DNA of 41,870 nt, taken from assembly GCA_964453915.1 (NCBI GenBank), contig CAYVPW010000009.1, positions 1 through 41,870 on the forward strand, written 5' to 3'. The notes below the pieces were generated by a model. That model was not told the DNA's origin, made no database searches, and saw nothing but the letters and a program-made list of their open reading frames with translations. Made by a program: the position numbers and the translations under genes. Positions 6,863 to 15,900 of this stretch are shown piece by piece. The stretch comes from UBA1259 sp964453915 (lineage in GTDB: Bacteria > Bacillota > Clostridia > Christensenellales > Borkfalkiaceae). Numbering within the stretch: position 1 is the stretch's first letter; the number at the start of each line of letters is the position of its first letter.

Positions 6863-8026
6863 TTATATTCGATTTTCCTCTTTTTTTAACGAATGCTTTT
6901 TTATAGCGTCAAAAATCATACTTTCCATAAGCATCATACACTTTTCTTGATTGAACCCTGCTCCGGATTCGTAATACTTTTGCGCAACTTTTTCTCTTTC
7001 CGCCGCATTTTCAATCCAATAGTCTATTACTCTGGCAAGGTCTTTTGGCTTTTTATGCTTAAAGACGCAACGCTCGTCCACGGCAAAGCCCTTTGTAGCG
7101 GATAATTTAGAATCGGATACTATCGTTAATTTACCGCAGATTATGGCTTCTATACAAGAAATACCTTCCAGTTCTATTATGGCGGGGTGAACGTACATAT
7201 CGCAATAATTTAGCACGTCTATTATATCCGTTCTAGAAAAAAATTTAAATATCGGCTGAACGGGTAATTTTTTTGCTAATCTTCTGTATTTTTTTTCTTT
7301 TAGCCCTTGTCCGCCTACTATCAACTGTATTTTATCTTTATATTTTGAATACTTTATCGCCTTAATAAGCGTATCTTGAGACTTTTCTTTAGAATATCTA
7401 CCCGTTGTAAGTAGCACTATTTTATCTTTATATTCCGCAGGTTTTTCCACAGAGCGTTTTTGAATGTAATCGTGAACGCCGTTTGATATTACGTAGGACG
7501 GGGTTAACTTTTTAATACTGCTTTCAAAAATGTTTTTTATAAATTCCGTAGGATAATGAATAGCGTCTACGTACCGATAAACGTGATCCCAAATATAATC
7601 GTAAACCATAGTGTTGGCAATTTTTATTCCGTTTATCTTAAAATAACAAGTAAAGTTTTCCGCTTGCATATGAAAACTTGCCGTCATAGGAATATTCATT
7701 TCCCTTGCAATTTTTACCGCTCTCATTCCCAAAAGCAACGGAACGAGTATATGCACCGCTTGGCAACCTTCAAAAACTTTTCTTATAATATCGTCGTTAG
7801 GCTTTGCAAGCGTCACGCCTACTTTCTTTATATATCCGTCTAAAAACTTTCCAAAGCTCATTTGCGGAACAATATAAAAGCCCTCTTGTCCTTCTTTATC
7901 TTTATCGGCGCACAACACCCTTACTTCGTGCCCGCGACTTTTTAAGAACCTAATTAAATTCATTGCCGCAACGGAAGTGCCGTTGTTTTCTTCCCCCAAA
8001 ACATCGCAAACTACTGCAATTACCAT
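6863..8026 (-). CDS. GT4-family glycosyltransferase
   Basis: 387 residues with a GT-B fold typical of family GT4. The N-terminal acceptor domain starts MVIAVVCDVLGEENNGTSVAAMNLIRFL; the donor domain begins near VLLTTGRYSKEKSQDTLIKAI and carries the E-x7-E motif as ELEGISCIEA, with 'HPAIIELEG' just before it. No signal peptide or membrane segment is seen, so it probably works at the inner face of the membrane. GT4 enzymes transfer a sugar from a nucleotide donor; those of Gram-positive bacteria with this outline often make glucosyl- or galactosyl-diacylglycerol, but acceptor and sugar cannot be told here. It has its own promoter with a leader of about 95 bases and GGGAGG as RBS. Confidence 0.8.
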   Translation of the reverse strand: MVIAVVCDVLGEENNGTSVAAMNLIRFLKSRGHEVRVLCADKDKEGQEGFYIVPQMSFGKFLDGYIKKVGVTLAKPNDDIIRKVFEGCQAVHILVPLLLGMRAVKIAREMNIPMTASFHMQAENFTCYFKINGIKIANTMVYDYIWDHVYRYVDAIHYPTEFIKNIFESSIKKLTPSYVISNGVHDYIQKRSVEKPAEYKDKIVLLTTGRYSKEKSQDTLIKAIKYSKYKDKIQLIVGGQGLKEKKYRRLAKKLPVQPIFKFFSRTDIIDVLNYCDMYVHPAIIELEGISCIEAIICGKLTIVSDSKLSATKGFAVDERCVFKHKKPKDLARVIDYWIENAAEREKVAQKYYESGAGFNQEKCMMLMESMIFDAIKKHSLKKEENRI

Positions 8027-8128
8027 ATTTCCTCCCGAAAACCTTGTTTATAAGTAATAAACACTGTAATACGGATTTATCCAAACTAATTTTTAAGTAA
8101 AACACACGACTAAAATCGTATACATAAA

Positions 8129-8157
8129 TTTATACCATTAAACGGATTATTTGTCAA
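8129..8157 (-). promoter_or_regulatory. Sigma-A promoter of the glycosyltransferase gene
   Basis: On the minus strand TTGACA (8152-8157), 17-bp spacer, TATAAA (8129-8134), with a TGn extension. The leader between it and the ATG holds two small inverted repeats (ACGA...TCGT and TGTTTA...TAAACA) of unknown meaning. Confidence 0.8.
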
Positions 8158-8220
8158 CAACTGACTCTAACAAAAACAAAACTTGTTTTATAAACGCAAA
8201 AAAATTTATAGTAAAAAAAT

Positions 8221-8246
8221 AAAAGCGGGGACTATTCCTCGCTTTT
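8221..8246 (-). terminator. Terminator of tuf
   Basis: Stem AAAAGCGAGG with CCCCGCTTTT on the minus strand (one mismatch), followed by A/T-rich sequence with a T-run. Confidence 0.8.
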
Positions 8247-8267
8247 ATTTTATATTAAAATCTTTAA

Positions 8268-9488
8268 TTACTTAACGATTTTAGAAACAACGCCGGAACC
8301 AACGGTTCTGCCACCTTCACGGATAGCGAAACGTAAGCCTTCTTCCATAGCGATGGGGGTGATAAGCTTAACGCTGATGGTGATGTGGTCACCGGGCATA
8401 ACCATTTCTACGTCCTTAGGAAGTTCGATAGAACCGGTCACGTCGGTAGTTCTAAAATAGAACTGAGGACGATAGTTGTTGAAGAACGGAGTATGACGGC
8501 CGCCTTCTTCTTGTTTCAATACGTAAACTTGACCTTCGAATTCGGTGTGGGGTTTAACAGAACCGGGTTTAGCGATTACTTGTCCACGTTCGATATCCTT
8601 CTTGTCAATGCCACGAAGAAGAGCACCAACGTTGTCACCTGCTTGAGCTTCGTCAAGAGTCTTACGGAACATTTCAAGACCGGTAATAACGGTGTTCTTG
8701 GATTCTTCGGAAAGACCAACGATTTCAGCGGGATCGTTAACTTTTGCAATACCACGTTCTACTCTACCGGTAGCAACGGTACCACGACCTTGAATGGTGA
8801 ATACGTCTTCTACAGGGAGAAGGAAGGGTTTAGCTTCGTCTCTTTCGGGGGTGGGGATATAAGAATCAACAGCATCCATCAATTCGAAAATGCATTTGCA
8901 TTCTGCGGAAGCCTTGATTTCGTCAGCAGAGTGATCTCCTTGAGCGAATTCCAACGCTTTAAGAGCAGAACCCTTGATAATGGGGGTGTCGTCTCCGGGG
9001 AATCCGTATTCGGAAAGAAGGTCTCTAATTTCCATTTCAACGAGTTCTTGAAGTTCGGGATCGTCTAATTGATCGCACTTGTTCATGAAAACGATAATGT
9101 AGGGAACACCAACTTGACGAGCAAGAAGAATGTGTTCTCTGGTTTGGGGCATAGGACCGTCGGTTGCAGCAACAACCAAGATTGCGCCGTCCATTTGAGC
9201 AGCACCGGTAATCATGTTCTTAACGTAGTCAGCGTGTCCGGGGCAGTCAACGTGAGCGTAGTGGCGGTTAGCCGTTTGATATTCAACGTGAGAGGTGTTA
9301 ATTGTTATACCTCTTGCCTTTTCTTCCGGTGCCTTATCGATTTCATCGTATCTCATCTTTTGAGCTTCACCAAAAGCAGACAACGTCATGGTGATAGCCG
9401 CAGTAAGAGTGGTCTTACCGTGGTCTACGTGACCGATAGTACCGATGTTAATGTGCGGTTTACTTCTGTCAAATTTAGCCTTAGCCAT
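8268..9488 (-). CDS. tuf: Elongation factor Tu
   Basis: 406 residues from the ATG at 9488 (MAKAKFDRSKPH), which has GGAGG seven to eight bases upstream. EF-Tu carries aminoacyl-tRNA to the ribosomal A site as a GTP complex. The G1 loop GHVDHGKT, the switch I region EEKARGITI, DCPGH and NKCD are all present, followed by the two beta-barrel domains to the end VSKIVK. The length is a little above the Escherichia coli protein (393). It is the last gene of the rpsL-rpsG-fusA-tuf order but has its own strong promoter in the 115-base gap after fusA, which fits the high need for EF-Tu. Confidence 0.98.
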   Translation of the reverse strand: MAKAKFDRSKPHINIGTIGHVDHGKTTLTAAITMTLSAFGEAQKMRYDEIDKAPEEKARGITINTSHVEYQTANRHYAHVDCPGHADYVKNMITGAAQMDGAILVVAATDGPMPQTREHILLARQVGVPYIIVFMNKCDQLDDPELQELVEMEIRDLLSEYGFPGDDTPIIKGSALKALEFAQGDHSADEIKASAECKCIFELMDAVDSYIPTPERDEAKPFLLPVEDVFTIQGRGTVATGRVERGIAKVNDPAEIVGLSEESKNTVITGLEMFRKTLDEAQAGDNVGALLRGIDKKDIERGQVIAKPGSVKPHTEFEGQVYVLKQEEGGRHTPFFNNYRPQFYFRTTDVTGSIELPKDVEMVMPGDHITISVKLITPIAMEEGLRFAIREGGRTVGSGVVSKIVK

Positions 9489-9567
9489 TTGAATTTCCTC
9501 CAAAAATTTCTGGTTTTATTTTTATAATTTTTTATTTTTTGTTTATTTATTGCTAAAACGCATAATT

Positions 9568-9596
9568 ATTGTACATTAATTTAAATTAATTGTCAA
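9568..9596 (-). promoter_or_regulatory. Strong promoter of tuf with palindromic spacer
   Basis: On the minus strand TTGACA (9591-9596), 17-bp spacer, TACAAT (9568-9573). Sixteen of the spacer bases form the perfect palindrome ATTAATTTAAATTAAT. Confidence 0.85.
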
Positions 9597-9603
9597 CATT
9601 AAA

Positions 9604-11673
9604 TTACGCTTTTTTGCCCATTATCTTTTCAGCAACCGATTTCGGTACTTCCGCATAATGGTCGAATTGCATGGTATAGTTTCCACGACCTTGGGTTCTA
9701 GATCTCAAGTCCGTTGCATAACCGAACATTTCGGCAAGCGGGATATCTGCGTCTATAACCTTTATTCCGTTTCTGTCTTCCGTGCCTTGTATAATTCCGC
9801 GACGAGCCGTTACGTTGCCCATTACGTCTCCGAAATAAGAATCGGGAGTAAGAATTTCAACCTTCATAACCGGTTCAAGCAACACGGATTTTGCCTTTGC
9901 AAGACCTTCTTTCAACGCCATGCTACCTGCAATCTTAAACGCCATTTCAGAAGAGTCAACGTCGTGATAACTTCCGTCGTAAACGGTTACCTTAAAGTCT
10001 ACAACTTCGTAGCCTGCCAAAATACCGTTTTTAGCCGCTTCTTGAATACCCTTGTTGATAGGTTGAATAAATTCCTTAGGTATAGAACCACCAACCGTTT
10101 CGTCAACGAATTCGTATCCCTTACCGGGTTCTTGCGGTTCTAAGCGGATTTTACAATGTCCGTATTGACCGTGACCACCCGTTTGACGCTTAAACATACC
10201 TTCCGCTTCAACTGCTTGGCGAATGGTTTCTTTATAAGCAACTTGGGGTTTACCGACGTTTGCTTCTACTCTGAATTCACGAAGCAATCTGTCAACGATA
10301 ATTTCAAGGTGAAGTTCGCCCATTCCGGCAATAATCGTTTGTGCCGTTTCGGGATCGGTATATGTTTTGAAAGTAGGATCTTCTTCTGCAAGTTTTGCAA
10401 GAGCAAAGCCCATCTTTTCTTGACCTTGTTTCGTTTTAGGCTCTATAGCAACTCTAATAACGGGTTCGGGGAATTCCATTTGTTCTAGAACTATGGGATT
10501 TGCCTCGTCACACAAAGTATCGCCCGTTGTAGTATCTTTTAAACCTACGATAGCGCAAATGTCGCCTGCATAGATGGTATCCACTTCTTCTCTGTGGTTA
10601 GCGTGCATACGAAGAACGCGCGCAACTCTTTCTTTTTTGCCCTTTACGCTGTTATAAACGTAAGAACCGGTCTTTAACGTGCCGGAATATGCACGGAAGA
10701 AAGCAAGTTTTCCAACGAACGGGTCAGCCATAATCTTAAATGCAAGACCGCAGAAAGGTTCGTTATCGTCCGCTTTTCTATAAACGGCTTCTCCCTTAGA
10801 ATCTGTTCCGTCTATTTCCTTAACGTCTAACGGGCTGGGTAGATAATCTACTATAGCATCTAAAAGGTTTTGAACGCCCTTGTTCTTGTAGCTAGAACCG
10901 CAAAGAACGGGGGTCACTTTCATTTCCAAAGTTGCCTTTCTTAAACCCTTTTTGATATCTTCTATAGAAAGGTCGTCGTTTTCAAAGAACTTTTCCATCA
11001 ATTCGTCGTCACTTTCAGCAGCGAGTTCAACGATTTTTCTTCTGTAAAGTTCAACATCTTCCTTCATATCTTCGGGAACGTCGGTTTCTTCTATTTGTTG
11101 ACCTAAGTCGTCCAAATAAATATCTGCCTTTCTAGTGATGATGTCTACAACACCCTTAAACGTATCTTCTTTTCCGATAGGAAGAAGAATGGGAAGAGCA
11201 TTGGTTTTAAGTCTTTCGTGCATCATCTTTATAGCGTTTTCATAGTTAGCACCGTTGATATCCATTTTGTTAACGTATGCTATTCTGGGAACGTGATATT
11301 TATCCGCTTGACGCCAAACGGTTTCACTTTGGGGTTCAACACCGCCCTTAGCGCAGAAAGTTGCAACTGCTCCGTCTAATACGCGGAGAGATCTTTCTAC
11401 TTCTACCGTAAAGTCAACGTGTCCGGGAGTATCTATAATGTTTATACGGTGTTTCTTCCAGTGGCAAGTGGTCGCCGCGCTGGTAATGGTAATACCACGC
11501 TCTTTTTCTTGTTCCATCCAGTCCATCGTTGCTTCACCATCGTGCGTATCGCCGATTTTGTGAATCTTACCGGTATAGAAAAGAATTCTTTCGGTGGTGG
11601 TAGTTTTACCTGCGTCTATGTGCGCCATTATGCCGATATTTCTCGTTGATTTTAAATCGTATTCTCTAGGCAT
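9604..11673 (-). CDS. fusA: Elongation factor G
   Basis: 689 residues, the usual length. EF-G drives translocation on the ribosome and, with RRF, its recycling; the gene for RRF (frr) is also in this window. Visible motifs are the G1 loop AHIDAGKTT, ERGITITSAA, DTPGHVDF and NKMD of the G domain; GQYGHCKI and GSIPKEF of domain IV and YFGDVMG near the start of domain V. The gene starts 18 bases after the rpsG stop and is read in the same transcript. Nothing suggests a specialised paralogue such as Tet(M). Confidence 0.98.
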   Translation of the reverse strand: MPREYDLKSTRNIGIMAHIDAGKTTTTERILFYTGKIHKIGDTHDGEATMDWMEQEKERGITITSAATTCHWKKHRINIIDTPGHVDFTVEVERSLRVLDGAVATFCAKGGVEPQSETVWRQADKYHVPRIAYVNKMDINGANYENAIKMMHERLKTNALPILLPIGKEDTFKGVVDIITRKADIYLDDLGQQIEETDVPEDMKEDVELYRRKIVELAAESDDELMEKFFENDDLSIEDIKKGLRKATLEMKVTPVLCGSSYKNKGVQNLLDAIVDYLPSPLDVKEIDGTDSKGEAVYRKADDNEPFCGLAFKIMADPFVGKLAFFRAYSGTLKTGSYVYNSVKGKKERVARVLRMHANHREEVDTIYAGDICAIVGLKDTTTGDTLCDEANPIVLEQMEFPEPVIRVAIEPKTKQGQEKMGFALAKLAEEDPTFKTYTDPETAQTIIAGMGELHLEIIVDRLLREFRVEANVGKPQVAYKETIRQAVEAEGMFKRQTGGHGQYGHCKIRLEPQEPGKGYEFVDETVGGSIPKEFIQPINKGIQEAAKNGILAGYEVVDFKVTVYDGSYHDVDSSEMAFKIAGSMALKEGLAKAKSVLLEPVMKVEILTPDSYFGDVMGNVTARRGIIQGTEDRNGIKVIDADIPLAEMFGYATDLRSRTQGRGNYTMQFDHYAEVPKSVAEKIMGKKA

Positions 11674-11690
11674 AAACTATACTCTCCGTA

Positions 11691-12161
11691 TTAAAAACTG
11701 TAATGTGCAAAAGCCTTGTTTGCTTCCGCCATTCTGTGAGTGTCTTCTTTCTTTTTAACTGCGTTACCTGCGCCGTTGAATGCTTCAACTAATTCGCTGG
11801 ACAAACGCGTGCTCATATCTCTTTCGCTTCTCTTTCTTGCCGCTGCAACCAACCAACGAATAGCAAGCGTTTGTCTTCTTTCCGCTCTTATTTCGATAGG
11901 TACTTGATAGTTAGCACCGCCAACTCTCCTTGCTTTAACTTCTACCATAGGCATAATGTTGTTGAGAGCCTGAGTAAACATATCCATGGGTTGTGCGCCA
12001 ACCTTTTCGGAAGCGGTTTTGAACGCTTCGTAAACGATGCCTTGTGCGGTGCCTTTCTTTCCGTCGAGCATTACTTGATTGATAAGCTTTGCAACGACCT
12101 TATCGCCGTACACGGGATCGGGAAGCACGTCTCTTTTTGCAATATTGCCACGTCTTGGCAT
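11691..12161 (-). CDS. rpsG: 30S ribosomal protein S7
   Basis: 156 residues, the normal length, beginning MPRRGNIAKRDVLPDPVYG. S7 binds the 3' major domain of 16S rRNA and starts assembly of the head of the small subunit. In Escherichia coli it also represses its own operon by binding the rpsL-rpsG gap; the corresponding gap here is 214 bases and highly structured (see the ncRNA entry). AGGAGG precedes the ATG. It is followed closely by fusA. Confidence 0.98.
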   Translation of the reverse strand: MPRRGNIAKRDVLPDPVYGDKVVAKLINQVMLDGKKGTAQGIVYEAFKTASEKVGAQPMDMFTQALNNIMPMVEVKARRVGGANYQVPIEIRAERRQTLAIRWLVAAARKRSERDMSTRLSSELVEAFNGAGNAVKKKEDTHRMAEANKAFAHYSF

Positions 12162-12186
12162 ATCTTTAATCCTCCTTTAAATATTT

Positions 12187-12324
12187 GCGCTTTTGCGCCT
12201 TTTAAGGGTAAACCCTTTTTGTTAAGCTATCGCTTGCCTTATTATAAGGTAGCGAACCTTCTGTCTTTCGACATACTGCCTACCTATCGGGTTAATTTTC
12301 CGAATATTTCCGATGTTAAGTAGG
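12187..12324 (-). ncRNA. Structured rpsL-rpsG intercistronic RNA, candidate S7 autoregulatory element
   Basis: Read on the minus strand the gap can fold into: a two-part stem CCTACTT/AGGTAGG plus ATCGG/CCGAT (12279-12324); a hairpin TGTC-GAAA-GACA with a GNRA tetraloop (12262-12273); a hairpin TCGCT/AGCGA over CCTTA/TAAGG (12230-12255); a small AAGGG/CCCTT hairpin (12204-12217); and GCGC-AAAA-GCGC (12187-12198) just before the RBS. No start codon with RBS inside it gives a useful reading frame. Since S7 in Escherichia coli binds the same gap, an S7 site is the natural guess; this is inference. Neither a -35/-10 pair nor a terminator was found in it. Confidence 0.55.
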
Positions 12325-12375
12325 TGTTTTGTTTTTGACTTTTTACGTCGTTAGATTTTTAACTAAGCACTAAAC

Positions 12376-12747
12376 TTATTTAGGTCTTTTTGCGCCGTAT
12401 CTCGATCTTGCTTGTCTGCGCTTTGCAACGCCGGCAGTATCGAGTGCGCCGCGTACGATGTGATATCTTACACCGGGTAGGTCTTTAACCCTGCCGCCAC
12501 GGATTAGAACGGAACTGTGTTCTTGCAAGTTGTGTCCTTCACCGGGAATGTAAACGATACCTTCCATCTTGTTGGTTAATCTTACTCTGGCAATTTTACG
12601 CAATGCAGAGTTAGGTTTTTTAGGCGTAGTGGTGGTCACCGATAAGCATACACCGCGCTTTTGGGGACATTCTTCCAAAATCGGGGACTTGCTCTTGTAG
12701 GTAATTTTCTTTCTACCCTGTCTGATTAACTGTTGAATTGTAGGCAT
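12376..12747 (-). CDS. rpsL: 30S ribosomal protein S12
   Basis: 123 residues, starting MPTIQQLIRQGRKK and ending in the basic tail RSRYGAKRPK. S12 sits at the decoding centre. The two loops that touch the decoding site read TTPKKPNSALRK and GRVKDLPGVRYH, with the lysines that are changed in streptomycin-resistant mutants still present, so the wild-type sensitive form is predicted. AAGGAGG precedes the ATG. The L7Ae-like gene that often lies between rpoC and rpsL in Bacillus-type operons is absent; the gap holds a promoter and a hairpin instead. Confidence 0.98.
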   Translation of the reverse strand: MPTIQQLIRQGRKKITYKSKSPILEECPQKRGVCLSVTTTTPKKPNSALRKIARVRLTNKMEGIVYIPGEGHNLQEHSSVLIRGGRVKDLPGVRYHIVRGALDTAGVAKRRQARSRYGAKRPK

Positions 12748-12784
12748 AGCACACCTCCTTAATTTTTTCGAAAATATTTGAAAA

Positions 12785-12856
12785 ACGGATTCGGAATTTC
12801 CGTATTCTAAAACTGATTTTATATCCGCCGAATAAAATTCTTTAATCGACGGATAT
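12785..12856 (-). promoter_or_regulatory. rpsL leader with 5'-terminal hairpin
   Basis: The 10-bp stem ATATCCGTCG/CGGCGGATAT (12847-12856 with 12821-12830, one G-T pair, 16-nt loop) lies almost exactly at the predicted transcript start. A second small hairpin ACGGA/TCCGT (12785-12803) is followed by TTTTC. The first may protect the 5' end, the second may be a weak attenuator; both are inference. Confidence 0.5.
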
Positions 12857-12858
12857 TT

Positions 12859-12887
12859 ATTTTACCATTATTCTCCCTTTAAGTCAA
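12859..12887 (-). promoter_or_regulatory. Sigma-A promoter of rpsL-rpsG-fusA
   Basis: On the minus strand TTGACT (12882-12887), 17-bp spacer, TAAAAT (12859-12864) with a TGn extension, in the gap after rpoC. Confidence 0.8.
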
Positions 12888-12923
12888 ATAATTTCATACC
12901 TTTTCAAGGGATTTTAGAGTATT

Positions 12924-15900
12924 TTACTCTTCTTCTGCATTAGATTTTGCAACCGTTTGCAAAGATACGTTTTTATAATTCTTTATGCCCGTACCTGCGG
13001 GGATAAGTTTGCCGATAATAACGTTTTCTTTAAGTCCCAACAATGGATCTACTTTGTTCTTTATAGCCGCTTCGGTAAGAACTCTCGCCGTTTCTTGGAA
13101 AGATGCCGCAGAAAGGAAAGATTCCTTTGCAAGAGCCGCCTTGGTAATACCTAAAAGTATTCTCTTTCCTACGGGCGGTCTTAAACCGTTGTCTAACGCC
13201 TTCATCGTTTCTTCTTCAAATCTGTATAGGTCTAGTTTTTCACCGGGGAGAATTTCTGTATCTCCGGGGTTTTCTACTTGAACCTTCTTCATCATTTGAC
13301 GAACGATAATTTCTACGTGTTTATCATTTATATCAACACCTTGAGAGCGGTAAACGCTTTGTATTTCTCTAAGAATATAATCCTGAACGCCCTTTATACC
13401 TTTGGTCTTTAATATATCTTGCGGATATACTGCGCCGTTAGTTAAAACCGTACCGGGTTCTACCCTTTCGCCGTCTTTTACTATTACGCCCGTTCCGAAA
13501 GGAATTACATAATCTTTTTCTTCGCCCTCGTCCGTTTTTACTACAACGTGAATAATCTTATCTTTTTCAAACACGGTCGCAACGCCGGATTGCTCGCAAA
13601 CGATTGCAGCGTGCTTGGGTCTTCTCGCTTCAAACAATTCCTCAACTCTGGGAAGACCTTGGGTTATATCGCCCGTACTTGCTATACCGCCGGTGTGGAA
13701 GGTACGCATGGTAAGCTGAGTACCCGGTTCACCGATAGATTGCGCGGCAATTATACCTACCGCCTCGCCTATTTGAACGGGGTTGTTATTACTCATATTC
13801 TTTCCGTAGCACTTAGCACATACGCCGGTTTTAGACTTACAGGTAAATACCGATCTGATTTCTACTTCTTCGATACCTGCCGCAACAATTTCGTCCGCCA
13901 TATCTTCGCTAATCATTTCGTTTGCTTTTACCATTACTTCGCCGGTTTTGGGATTGATTACGTCGTGAATAACGAATCTTCCCGCAATACGGTCACGCAA
14001 GTTTTCTATCACCTTGCCGGAAATATCGGTAATCGCTCTTACCTTTATGCCCTTGGGCGCTTCACCTAGTTCTGCGAAACAGTCGTCTTCTTTTACTATT
14101 ACTTCTTGAGATACGTCTACAAGTCTTCTCGTTAAATAACCGGAGTCAGCCGTTTTAAGTGCCGTATCGGCAAGACCTTTACGTCCACCGTGAGAAGAAA
14201 TAAAGTATTCCAAAACGGAAAGTCCTTCACGGAAGCAAGATTTAACCGGAATTTCTATAGTTTTACCATTCGGATCGGTCATAAGACCACGCATACCGCA
14301 AAGTTGTTTAATTTGGTCGATTGAACCACGCGCACCGGAATTAGCCATCATAAGAATGGGGTTAAATTCATCTAGCGTGGATTGCAACTTTTTAGAAACT
14401 CTGTCGGTTGCGTCCTTCCAAATTGATACGACCTTTTTATATCTTTCGTCGTCCGTAATAAAGCCTTTCTTAAATAGATTTTCAACCTTTAACACGTGCG
14501 CTTCCGCTTCGCTTAAGATTGCGGGCTTATCTTTAGGCATATGCATATCGAACACACTGGTGGTGATTGCGCCTATAGTAGAATACTTAAAGCCTAAAGC
14601 CTTAATCTTATCCAAAACGTCCGCTGCGCAAGATGCACCGTGACGCTTAAAGCATGCGCCTACGATTTTTTGCAAATCTTTTTTGCCTACTAACTTGTCT
14701 ATTTCGTATTTTAGATAATCTTCTTTGCTTTCTCTAACCGTAAATCCTAAATCCTGGGGTATAGCATCGTTGAATATGATTTTACCCACGGAAGTGCGTA
14801 CTCTTCCGGATATAGTTTCTCCGTCCACTTCTACTTGACGACGAACTATAATCTCGTCTTGAAGACCGATTTTACCCGTTTGGTAAGCCATAATCGCTTC
14901 TTCGGGAGAAGAGTAAGAAACGGTATATTCGGGAATTCCGTACACGATTCCATTTTCGTCCTTTCTGCCCTTTTCGTTGTACTTTTCACCGATGTGTCTC
15001 TTTAATATGGTGAGGTAATAAGAACCCATAACCATATCTTGAGTAGGACTCATAACCGGCTTACCGTCGGAAAGTTTTAATATATTGTTAGAAGCAAGCA
15101 TAAGGAATCTCGCTTCCGCTTGCGCCTCTACGGATAGCGGCACGTGAACTGCCATTTGGTCACCGTCGAAGTCGGCGTTGAACGCACCGCAAACCAACGG
15201 GTGTAGTTTTATTGCACGACCTTCTATCAATACCGGTTCAAACGCTTGAATAGACAATCTGTGAAGCGTAGGTGCACGGTTCAAAAGAACGGGGTGCTCT
15301 TTTATTACGTCTTCCAAAACGTCCCAAACAACGGTTTTTGCACGTTCTACGGTACGCTTTGCGTTTTTAATGTTGTGGCAAATGTTGTTTTCAACCAACT
15401 TTTTCATTACGAAGGGCTTAAACAACTCTATAGCCATTTCTTTAGGCAAACCGCATTGATAAAGTTTAAGTTCAGGTCCTACTACGATAACCGAACGGCC
15501 GGAGTAGTCTACACGTTTACCTAAAAGGTTTTGACGGAAACGACCTTGCTTACCACGGAGCATTCCGGAAAGAGATTTTAGTTCTCTGTTTCCCGCACCG
15601 CTTATCGCCTTGCCGCGTCTGCCGTTGTCTATAAGAGCGTCTACCGCTTCTTGCAACATTCTTTTTTCGTTTCTGATAATTATTTCGGGCGCGCCTAATT
15701 CCATCAATTTTTTAAGACGATTATTTCTGTTTATAACCCTTCTGTATAAATCGTTAAGGTCGCTCGTTGCAAATCTTCCGCCGTCCAACTGAACCATCGG
15801 GCGAAGTTCGGGCGGGATTACGGGAAGCACGTCTAAAATCATCCATTCAGGACGATTTCCGCTCTTTCTGAAAGATTCGATTATCTCTATACGTTTTACC

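Noticed and set aside
8385..9068. A 227-codon plus-strand open frame inside tuf
   Set aside because: Shadow frame antisense to a fully conserved gene; low-complexity composition without domains.
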